Shown here in pieces: positions 38,452 through 50,200 of a DNA stretch of 64,000 bases. The notes beneath the pieces are model-generated. The model was not told where the DNA came from. It worked only from the letters and a program-made list of their open reading frames with translations, and did no database searches. Both the position numbers and the translations under genes were made by a program. Location: the NCBI GenBank assembly GCA_021014325.1, contig CM037459.1:15650501-15714500 (forward strand), read 5' to 3'. Within the stretch, counting starts at the first letter, position 1. Each line of letters begins with the position of its first letter. Origin of the DNA: Plazaster borealis (lineage: Eukaryota; Echinodermata; Asteroidea; Forcipulatida; Labidiasteridae).

Positions 38452-41400
38452 GATTTCCCAAGGCATAGCAAATTTCTACACAAAATACATAAGTTGCTAT
38501 TCAAAAAACATCATTTGCTAATAAATAAGCATTTTAAGTCCACACAAAAGTTGGTCAGTCAACATGTTTTCTTATAATGCAAAAATCCTGAGATTGTTCC
38601 ATGCCAATACAAACCCTTTTTAAATATCTGTAAGTGCCCCTTGTGCCCCTTGCTACATGTATATAATGTATAGTAAATGGCTTTGCCTCTTCACAGGTGA
38701 AATTTTAAATGATTATTTAAGGAGAAATATTTCACAAAGCAGTTTGTCAGTCTAAAATGCCTATGACAAACAAATGTTAGACTAAAACACTTGGCACATC
38801 AACTTGTTCAGTTACATGTAGAATGTTTTGCTTTGCATATATAGCTTGGTCCATGAGCAAATGAATGTCTTCTTGGGTTTTATCTTACATGGATCTTCCA
38901 GCCATTTCCTGCTGTCTCCTGATGCGGAGGCAGCATCAGCACAGACATCAAAATAACCCTGGAGAGCATCCACCTGACGACAAAGAATGTCACGAAATGT
39001 CTCCATCTCAGCTAGCTTCTCCCGTAGGCCACGCCCTTTCTGAAAACAGAAGAAACAACCGTTTCATTTTTTCATGTTGAATACATTAAACATTTTACAG
39101 TGTAAATTAATTGTCCAGATCAAGACAACACCTTAAAAATCTTCCAAACATGATTCTAATACTTCCCCTGCCCTTGGCTGCTCCCATATGTTTAACATTT
39201 ATACATTAAAGACATCGTACAGGTTTGGTAATTGTCAAAGACCAGTGTTCTCATTTGGTGTAAATATGCATAAAATAACAAGCCTGTGAAAATTTGGGCT
39301 CAATTGGTCATTGAAGTTGCAAGAAAATGATGAAAGAAAAAACACTCTTGTACAAATTTGTGTGCTTTCAGATAGGAATAAAAACTTTTTGGAAGAATTT
39401 TTTATTATTTTAGTGAGAAATTACCTCTCTCTCACAATGTTTTATACTATCAACAGCTCTCTGTTGCTCGTTACCAAGTCAGTTTTTATGCTAATATATA
39501 TTTGGAGTAATTACCAAACGCGTAGAGTGCCTTTAAGACAGGACCATTTAAGTACTAACTCAACTGCATGATAAAGACAGGCTTTGCTACATGTACAACA
39601 TGTTAGTTATATTTCACACATACTGGTTGAGTGCTGACTGCATGGCTTCATGTCAGAGCTCACAAAATGATTAAAGTTTGAGTATATTAAATGATTTAAA
39701 TGTAAATTTACATGTAAATGCCTGAAAACACATCACTGTGTTTGGCTGTAAAATCATGCCAAGGCATAACTATTCCTAACTTCTTCACGACGGAATTAAA
39801 AACACATTTCCGTGCCTCTGCGCGGGAGTGTTTTTGAAATTCTTTCAGAACACCCGGAGCAAATTATTTTCTCAAGAATATCGTTGTCAAAATTAAACAA
39901 TTACTTAACAAGATACATGTAGAGACAACAAACAATCTTACAAAATAAACCAGGGTTTCTTTGTCTTTTTCGAGAAAACTCTTTTTGTTCACCGTGACTC
40001 GGCCTTCCCCCTGGCTGTGAGCCATGGCAGACATTTTGGCCATTGAATTGTGGAATCTTTACCTACCTCCCATGCTCATGCTGAGAGTAAAGGGGAATCG
40101 ATCAAGGCATCCTACTGATCTCTCAAAATTATTGCTTGTCACACCATGGTCAGACAAAGGGACAAAGGGTCTGGAATAGGGAATTATACAATTATCCCCA
40201 GTAAAAGGGAGATTTTGAGCACAAATTTGAGTACCCTTTGTCCCTCTTTGTATGGGTCAAACAAGCCTAATACCTTGAGTGCATGCACAGTGCACGCTGG
40301 ACAAAGAAAGTCCGGGCGTAATAAAACGTCAACCAACCGCAACCAAAACAGGCAGGGTACGACCTTAGCGGTTCGCCCGGTCGCCAAATGCGAGTGAAAA
40401 CCGCAACGGGCGAGTCAAAACCCCTTCTTTACTAGCCCGCCAAGCGAGTAAAAAAATTGTTCCTTTTCACAATAAATGAAGGATGCGGTGGTTAAATCTC
40501 AAAGAGAGATTATTTTTAAGTTCGTAAAATGGTTTAACAAGTCTTAAAGAGTAAATAAAACGGATATTTCAATCGTCCAAACACTATTCTGCACTTCTTT
40601 AGGGCATATACCTATTGTTTAATGAGTTTTTCCATTAATTGAGGTTTACAGTTTTTTCGAAAATGTGAAATGAAAAAAAAAGGTACTTTGTGGATTTTCC
40701 GAAAATTTACGTATATTTCGCCGCTGAGGGCGCGCTCGGACGCAAGGCGTTTATGATTGGTTGAACAATTTCATGACGACACACCGTGCATTCAGAGGCA
40801 GGATAATGACGTCATCTTTGTTTACATTCACCCGTGCACTGTGCGTTCTGATATGATCTTCATGACTGGGATAGTCATTCTTCAGCTAAATCAGTGACTG
40901 CTCTTAGGTTTTTGTAGTGAAATGCCTAAATCGTGCACCGTTGGAGGTTGCATTCGGAACAGTGACAAAGATTCTTCTGTTAGATTTTGTCAATTTCCCA
41001 GTGAGCCAAACGTTTGTCGAGAATGGTTGAGATTCGTAAACACAACTCGATCAAACTTTCGAGTTGGGAAGTGGTCGAGTGGTCGCACATTTGTATTGTA
41101 GTGCCCACTTCTCGGACGACTGCCAGGAAACATCGTCTAAATTGATGGCCTGCTTTGGGATACCGTCCAAGTTCAGACTAAAAGGGGGATCGATTTCTAC
41201 ACGGAAGTCACCTAACATAGAGACAACCGGATGAAGGAAAAGGAGCGGAGACCGGTAAGTGTAACCAGAATGCCACCAGAATTACGGTCAGTCTGAGAAT
41301 AGCTCCACCCGTCCGTCCGTGAATCGCGCTCCGAAAAATCTTATCGTGAAGAAAGTACTCAAATAGAAAGTTACAAATCAGTCATGAAAGTGCTCTCTAA

Positions 41401-44202
41401 ACTTTTTCCTTTTCATAAGGATTTGTGTTGGAATTCACCATGTGTTTTGAAAGTCCAAATCAATATTTTGTAACAAAGTGTACGTACGGTACGAGTCGAC
41501 ATGAAAATGATGTCTGGAAATTGGGCATACGTCAGTAATGATTGCACACATGAACCCACTGAAAATGATACGGGTTTTCAAGACTGGTGAACTGAAGTTG
41601 TCATGATGAAATAGAACCCTTGATATGCAAATAAAAATAGGATATTGTTCCATTGGGGGATTTAAGACTTGGGCTGGGTAATGTTTTTAAAATTTTAATT
41701 TTTTGTGCACAACGTCCTTGTACAATTTTGCATTTAATTTGTTTTATCCATTAGGTAATCGAACAAAGCCTCATCAAGGAAAGCACTTACTACTAGTACT
41801 AACAGCCATGGTGAACAGGCTGGCACATCAAGTGTAGCTGTCTTCCACAGTGTGTCGTCAGAAGAGGTTTGTAATGGATTGGAATTGTTTACCAAATCCA
41901 AAAAAATAAAAACACATGTTTGTTTCTCATCAACCAAAGATTGTTGTATGAATTTTGTTTTGGTAGATACCAACAATGATTTGCATTGACATGATCCCAA
42001 CCTGTCCAAACCCCTGCAGTCCCTAATTATTATTCTGTTGTGTTCGTTATCGCTCAGTTATTGGTTTCTCATCAGGTACGGGAACAAGCTACGCAAACTA
42101 TTCAAAGATGGAGATGCACCAAAACCAAGCTACGGGAGAGAACATCTGGCCCACAACTTCACCCAAGACAACCCAAACTGAAAACAAAATGTTCAACCCA
42201 GTGAACAAAGGTAACATTTAATAACAACATTCAAATTTGATATTGTTATCCTTTTGTAGGTTTCAGTTTTCTGTACAGCTTGTGGGCATTCTCACTGTCA
42301 CAGAATTTGATTTACATGTAGATGTTATAACATCTGATAAATCAAATTATGTGACAGTGAGAATGCCCACAAGCTGTACAGAAAAACGAAACCTACAAAA
42401 TGATAACATTTGTTATCAAATTTAAAAGGTTGTTAATAAATGTTACCTTTGTTCACTGGGTTGAAATTTTTTCTTTCAGTTTGGGTTCTCTTGGACCTGC
42501 AGGATGACATTGACATGAAGTGCATTAGAATTCAAGATTAGAGTATGTACTCAAAATATGAACAAAAACAAACGCTGTATGTTTAAAGTTGTTAAAAACA
42601 AAAACGTTTGCTCAAATGTCACTTTAATTCAGGATTAGGTTATACATAATTTGTACAATGTCGCACTACATCATAAAACCCTACTTGATGACATGGCAAA
42701 TGTGCATTTCATTACCTTTGTTCACGTTCATGTCATACATGTACAAGGATTTGGCCAGAAATGTTTTAATGACAAGCCAGCAGGAACAGTTACAGGGAGG
42801 GTATATCTTTGGTAATTACTCAATGAAGTACTTCAATGGGGGTCGTTTCTAAAGATGCTTTACAATATCAACAGGTCTCCACCGCTCTTAACCAAGTACG
42901 TTTTTATGGTCATTAATTTTTGGAGTAATTACCAAAGATATACCCTCCCTGTAACTGTTCCTGCTGGCTTGTCATTAAAACATTTCTGGCTGTAACGTAG
43001 TTTTAGAGAAAAAGGTAATTTTTCACCCCAATATTCGAATCGGAGAAAGGCTTCAGGCATCTGAAAGAACACATTTCTATGCAACAAGGGTGTTTGTTTT
43101 GTTCATTATTTTCTTGAAACTTTGATGACCTGAGCCCAAATTTTCACAGATTTGTTATTTCACTGGTGCACATTTCATATCAAATAGGGATTTTTAACAC
43201 TGAACTAGCCAGCTGAACCACTTGCAGTGAATTTTGACTGGTCCTCGGGTGTTTTAACTGGCATTTGGCCAGCAGACCACTGTTAAAGGGAGAACCCTGT
43301 GTACTTGATGAATTCAAGATGAAAGTTTGCACAAAAAATATGAACAAAAGATGCACTCTGTATGTACGATTTAACTACTTCAGCTACTTTAACTACTTCA
43401 GCAGTAAACCTACAATGCATGTATTAAATTGTAAAACCCTGCTGGATTACATGGCAAATTAGGTGCCCAAGTTTTGCTTAAAGTCATGTTAAAAAATCAA
43501 AGATCTTGATAAAAATACCTCGTGTACAGTAAAATCATAGAACCAGTTGTTCAGTGGTCACAATGCGATAAGCAATCTATTAGCAGCGCTTATTATGTTT
43601 ACTTCTAAGAAAGTTGCAACTCCTTCCATGGTCCTCCCTCTATGGTGTAATGTATTAATTTTATTCATGCCATGTGAATTGTCCTAAAAGAATGCTCAGA
43701 CAAAGAGTACATGATGAGACAATTGTGTTAATAAAAGCCAAGTGGTCTTTCCTACACACTTCTGCTGGAGTCTGTTACTTATGAAATGAAAAGAGTACTT
43801 TCCATAATTACATGTGTTTGTTTCAGCTTCAGAATTTATTTTTGACTGCGATATGTAGTAAATAATTAATTTCAAGCATACAAAACAGCTGAATGACCTA
43901 ACAAAACATGAAACCCTTTAAAAATGTTGCTGCGTGTCCAACAAGAAATTGATCCAAATCGGGATATTTAAAGCCCTTATATTATACTCGCCCTCAGGAT
44001 TAGGGTATGTTGTTCTAATAATTTCCATAACACATGATGGTAGTGGAACACGATTAAATCGGCCCAAATATCCCAAGCACCATCTCACGACCTGGCGATA
44101 CGCAACATGACGAAACTTCCTAGGATATAGAAAAATAAACCATGTCAATTTTAATTTATCAACATTATATAACAACAAAAATTTAAAAAACACAGATTAC
44201 AT

Positions 44203-44233
<31 letters not shown>

Positions 44234-47200
44234 GACTTGTAATGCGCACATATCCACCCTGCTGGGTGTTCAAGGCGCAGTAAAAAACCAAAAAATAAAA
44301 CAAAACAAAACAAAGACAAAACAGACACAACAAAATTAGTCCTTGAAAACCTGTGACATCAGATAAGTTTTGAGAAGAGATTTGAATTTTGTGGTACAAA
44401 GACAAGATCTAAGATTAAGCGGTAGAGAGTTCCAGATGCGTGGCGCAGCTGAAGAAAAAGACCTGTCACCCCATGAGTGTCGAGACTTGGGTTCAATGAG
44501 GAGAAGCATGGAACTTGATCGAAGATTCCTTGATGGAGTGTAAACTTGAAGTAGTTCAGAAATATAGTGGGGAGCCGCGCCATTAAATGCTTTGTGGACA
44601 ATTAGCATCAGCTTGAAGATGATTCGTTGAGAGACAGGGAGCCAATGTAGTTGTTTCAGAATGGGGGTGATAGAACAGGATTTTCTAGACAGTGTCACAA
44701 TGCGGGCAGCGGTATTTTGGAGGCGTTGAAGACGGGAAATCTGGTTGTTAGGAAGACTGTAGAGAAGAGCATTGCCGTTGTCAAGATGAGAAGTAACAAA
44801 TGCATGAATGACCTTTTCAGTGGCACTTTTGTCCAAGTACTTGCGAATCTTACCAATATTCCTGATGTGATATGATGACAGACGAACGATGTTGTTGATG
44901 TGTGGTTGAAGTGTCATCGATGAATCAAAAATAACCCCTAAGTTCCGAGCTTGCAGCGAGGGAGCTATCCGAGCATCACCGATGGAAATGTATGACACTG
45001 AAACCTTTGTTAACTGTTGACGTGACCCAAATAGAAGGAACTCTGTCTTATCATCATTTAACTTCAGGAAGTTTTGTTGTGTCCAACGTCGAATCTCTTG
45101 GATGCATTTCTCAAGTCTTGCAATAGATGCATTGGCGTTTTCTTGAGAAGATTTAAACGTGATGTATAGCTGAGTGTCGCCTGCGTACACATGGTAATTC
45201 AGATTAAATTTCAGGATGTCACGAATCGGTAAAGTGTACAGCGTGAACCACTGCGGGCCCAGTACCGACCCCTGTGGCACAGAGTAGTTCAAAACAACAG
45301 GGTCTGATATTGCGGTGCCAATACATACATGCTGAGTTCTATTGTAGAGATACGATTTGCACCATGCTAGGGCTGTGTCCTCTATGCCAAGGTGATTCTG
45401 GAGCCGAGAGAGAAGGATGTTGTGATCAACAGTGTCAAAGGCAGCACTCAAGTCTAGCAGGACTAGTGCTGTTAGGTTACCATTGTCCATTGCAGAAAGA
45501 ATATCGTTGCTCACACGGACTAGTGCAGCTTCTGTCCCATGGAAAGGCTTGTATGCTGACTGGAACACGTCGGACAGGTTGAAATTATGAATGTGATCAG
45601 AAATGCGTGATGAAACTACTCGCTCGATGACTTTTCCAAGATATTTTAAGTTTGCAACCGGTCTGTAGTTTTTGAATATCTCCTTGTCCAGGTTTGGTTT
45701 CTTGATGAGCGGCCTGATGTAGGAAACTTTGAGGCTATCGGGAAACAACCGGAACTGAGAGATTCGTTTACAAGATTAGTGATGTAGGGTAAAAATATAT
45801 CAATGTTTTGCTTCATCATGGATGTTGACACTGGATCCAGCTCACAGGATTTTGAAGGAGATTTCATAATAACCCTTTGAATCTCAGCAACAGTGGCAGG
45901 CTCAAACACAGATAGTCTACACTCTGGTTGAAGATGTGGCAATGTCTGCGGCACGTTGTAAGGGACTGATGAAAAAGATGAGCGGATGTCTGAAATCTTG
46001 GTGACAAAGAATTTCTGGAATTCATTTGCCAAGTCCTGATCATTGTAAGTGGATGGAAGGACGGGGGTTTTGGGTTTGAGCAACAACTTACCAATTATCT
46101 TGAAGAGCTTCTTTTGATCTCCTGAGGATTCTCGTACTTGGGATGAATAATGGGTGATCTTTGCCTGGTTGATCAAATTCCTGACTACTTTACATTGGTT
46201 GCGATATTCTTGTCGTTGTATTTCCAACTTGCCATTTTTCCGCCATTTCCGCTCAAGTTGACGACAGATCTTTCTTGCTGTACGAATATCATCATTGAAC
46301 CAGGAAACTTCAGTTCGGACCTTGACTGATCTTGTTTTCCAGGGTGCGTATTTATCCAAGGTGTCACTGATACAGTCGACTCCCGTTAATACGAGCTCGC
46401 ATGTTACGAGGTTCCGGTTAATACAAGGTTTTTTGCCGGTCCCGAACTGCCCCGTGCGTGTTTCAATGCATTTAAAAATGGATTATACGAGCACGGTAGT
46501 AGCGAGAACACGGATAATACGAGGTAATTTTGCGGTCCCCTGGGACAAAATGTATTGTTTTCAGACGTTTGTAGTGAGACCCGGAATAATTGTGTAAGAA
46601 ACGCTTACCTTCGTCAAGGTTGAGAAATGACATGAAGCCCTTAAACCCCGAATACAATAGAGGTGATAATTGCATGGTGCTCGTAGAGAGCCACCAGTCT
46701 ATTCAACGGACTGGTTTACCCAAGCAGACAATAGAGGGCTTAAATCACGCGCGTGGCTCAAAACCACCAAAGGTTAGTCCCTGACAATCCTTCTCAATTT
46801 CAAACACATGCCGCTTATTTAATAAATTCATGTCGGCGAACGCACTCGGCAGTATTTGGGGGGTTTTAATTATTAATCCTTGCTCGTATCATCCATGCAA
46901 AACTTCAAAACATAACCGCTGTTCTAGGGTTTTTTTTAGTGGAGCCTTTTTTTCAATTAAAAGATTTTATTAATTCAAGAATAACAATTAAAAAGAAATT
47001 ATTTTAAAAGACACGGATACGCACAGATTTTATTAATTAAATAATAACATTTAAAAAGAGAAATCACAACACATTATCTTTATTGAAAAATGAAACAATA
47101 TTAAAATAGGAAACTGCAAAGTAACTGAAGCAAGTCCATGTGCAACGGAACTCCAGAAACATCTCGCTGGTGTCCCACGCTTGACATGCTGTTATCATAT

Positions 47201-50200
47201 ACTTCATGTCGATCACCAACGAAAATGAACGTTCAGTGCATGCATCATGTTCATACCATGCGCTACGGTACAGAAACCGCTGTCGCTGAACGGCAAGTTG
47301 ACATCTCTTTGCTATATTGTTATCATAAATTGTACAAAATATTAAATTTCCATGATTAATCACTCAATAAAAGACATTTAGTAATGATATTCTTGTGTAC
47401 AGGATGCTCGTAATAGCTGTTCTGGTACGCAAACAGCTCCGTGCAGGCTAGCACAAGTGTATATGCATGTACACGTGTTGTGTGCATGCACAATGATGAC
47501 GTGTGTATCTATATTTAGCGCGCTGCGTTTAAGACGAGGTTCGGATAATACGAGGAAAATGGGCCAGTCCGGCGGACCTCGTTATAACGGGAGTCGACTG
47601 TAGTACTCTCATATTGGCTGACATAGGAATCCAAGCAGTCGTGATCAATTTCCAGCTTTGCTAAATGAGTTCCTATGTCGCGGAACACTTCAGGAGAATT
47701 CACATGTTTCCACTGTCGGCTCTTTATAGTGACGGTTGGGACTTTGGGCTTGCACAGACTCAAGTTACACATGACTGCATAATGGTCTGAGAATCCAGGT
47801 AGAATAACAAAGTTTGAGACAATAGGTGGGGTGATGTCACGAGTTATGACAAGGTCCAGGCAATGACCGAGACGATGAGTCGGCTCCTTGATATGCTGGG
47901 TAAGACCGAAAGCCTGAAGTAGATGCTTAAACTGGTTTGCATTGGTGTTGTGGATGTCATCAACATGAATGTTAAAGTCACCGGTGATGATGATTTCCGA
48001 TGGATGAAGGAGATATTCTAAAATCAAATTCTCAAATTCCTTAAGAAAACTTGAGAAAGTCACATGTTGGCCGTTAGAATCTCTTTCAGGTCTGTATACA
48101 ATGACAAGGCAAACAGATTTAGAGTTTCCGGAAACCTCAGCATGAAGAGATTCAAAAGTTGTGTATTGGACGTCATTACTTTTCACAGAGACAGATAAAG
48201 TTGATCTGTACAGTATTGCAACTCCTCCACCGGTCTTGTGAGGTCTTGGGATGTGATGAAAGTAGTAGCCAGCAGGGGTACACTGACGACATGTTAAGTT
48301 GTCATCTGGTCTCAGCCATGTTTCTGAAACGGCAACAAGGTCCAGATCTTTTTGCAGAACAAAATCAGCAAAATCGTCATACTTGTTACAGATGGACTGT
48401 GTGTTCAGAACACAAAGGCTGAGTTGAGATTTGGCTGGAGTCACTGGTGCTAGAACAGATGGGGGTGTAACTTCAGGTATAGGGAGTTTATGAACAGTTC
48501 TACGGCGACCAGCTTTTTTACCACGACGTGTAGGTCGGTAAACAGTGCTGGGATTTACAAAAAGGCCAAGATTCTGCAATGTAAATTTACAGGAAGGCAG
48601 AGCTGAGGCACGTGTGGATGGGGCATAACGGAGACTGAGAAGCTTGTTACGTGAGTAGGAATTTGCAAAGTTTGGACTAGCTTCTGCTGAGTTTGAGTTA
48701 TTTTCAGCTTCAGGGCCGGGATTTACAGCAATGTCACCGAAGATCACAATTTCCAAATGAAAAGTGGCTGGAGAATTGTCATAATATGACACAGGGCATT
48801 TGAAATATTTTCGATGCTGGATGAATCCTAGCTGTGACTTTGGCAGAATGCAAGCACTAAGCACAATTGATGCTGATGGCACAAAGCTGACCACAGATGA
48901 GTCAGTGCAGTACAATGGTCTAGCAAGCAGGGAGAGAATAAAAAGGATACTTACCTCCATTGTCCCCAGATGGGCGAACAATGTCCATGGACGAGGTGGC
49001 TGACTGCACAGCATGCAGCCACCAAAGTGTGTGTTAGCTTTGTACACCAGAATTTTCAAATGAGACAGTGAAAAATTCCAACAGAAAAACACTATTTTCA
49101 CAACTCAGATGACTCCAGGACACACAGAAAAAAGTCCTGTAGATTCCAGGTGTAGTAACAAATCCAGTTGTATAAGAATAAGAACACAAAAAGAGCAATA
49201 TACTAAGAAATTAACAAACAAATACAGAGCTGATACAGAGCTGATTTGAGTGGCTGCTGTCAGGCGCTCAGTCAAATGTATCAACACTCAGGCCTTGAAC
49301 TTCGCTCTTGAAGGGGCACAGCAATTTTCCTCTGGCATTGTCTGGTAAGGGGCACTTCAATGAGAAAAATGTAAATTTGTATTGAAACCTTGCAAAGGGC
49401 GCCGCAGCAAAAGCACAGGGCACCACGGCAATTGCTGTGAATGCCGTGGGTTAATTCGAGGCCTGAACACTTGGTAAACATTTGTATTATGTTTACAGTG
49501 AAACAATAGGCATATTCAACCATGGCCTCATTTTGCACGGATACCTGTTGGTCTTTTCAAAACCACACTAGAGTTAAATAGCAGGCTTTCTAGACCTCTT
49601 CTAAAAAAAATTGACTAATTCTTTTAGCAATAATAACTGACTTACTGGTTAATTGTCCCCTGAACTGTGCGTCTCCCATACTGCGTTTGGTACTGCATTT
49701 ATGCAGTATGAAGAACTGCCGGGTGTAAACAAAACGCCTGAAACCAATTGTGCTGGATTAAACATTGCTCGTGATCATCAATGTTTATTTGAAGCTCTAA
49801 CATCTTGTTTGAGATGGCGTCGACCTCCTTACACTTACAGCACTTGCAGTTCTCTAATGGTCTAGACAACACACTTCCCACAGGTGCACCTGTAAAAAAA
49901 AAAAAGATTAAAACATAAATAAGTTGCCAGTGAATGATTTTGCAAACACATTTACAGCTTAAACATTAACAATTGCAGTAATTAATCGAGGGGTCATCAT
50001 GGTCATTTATTGCCATTCATTGCAAAACATGTGTATTCTTGCCCAATTTCCATAATTAAAACCTTGTTTATCATTTTATTTGCAGTAGATTGTTTTGCAT
50101 TATAAAAACAAGCCACATTTTAAACGTGGACAACTTTACAATTACTAGCATCATGATCTAACCAACTCACATTGAACTGGAAAGGATATGAATATGTTTA

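Larger units (their letters stand above)
44205..49282 (-). mobile_element. CR1/L2-like LINE, nearly full length, interrupted by a Tigger-like element
   Basis: Read on the minus strand: an N-terminal part with a hydrophobic leader and a 2A-like motif (48712-48738), an APE-type endonuclease ([46 protein letters not shown]), then reverse transcriptase ([39 protein letters not shown]) and the C-terminal LQNTAARIV and [10 protein letters not shown] motifs. It ends in (TTA)n at 44205-44235, usual for this clade. Inactivating changes: the RT catalytic box reads YAGD instead of YADD, there is a frameshift near 45740, and the 46373-47600 insertion. It lies in the intron of the ballast-like gene, same strand. 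Confidence 0.9.

Noticed and set aside
41737..42205. Downstream exons of the THAP gene
   Set aside because: The open frame after the acceptor-like TTAG at 41752 meets TAA at once in the phase needed, and the segment 42077-42205 cannot be joined in frame with confidence.
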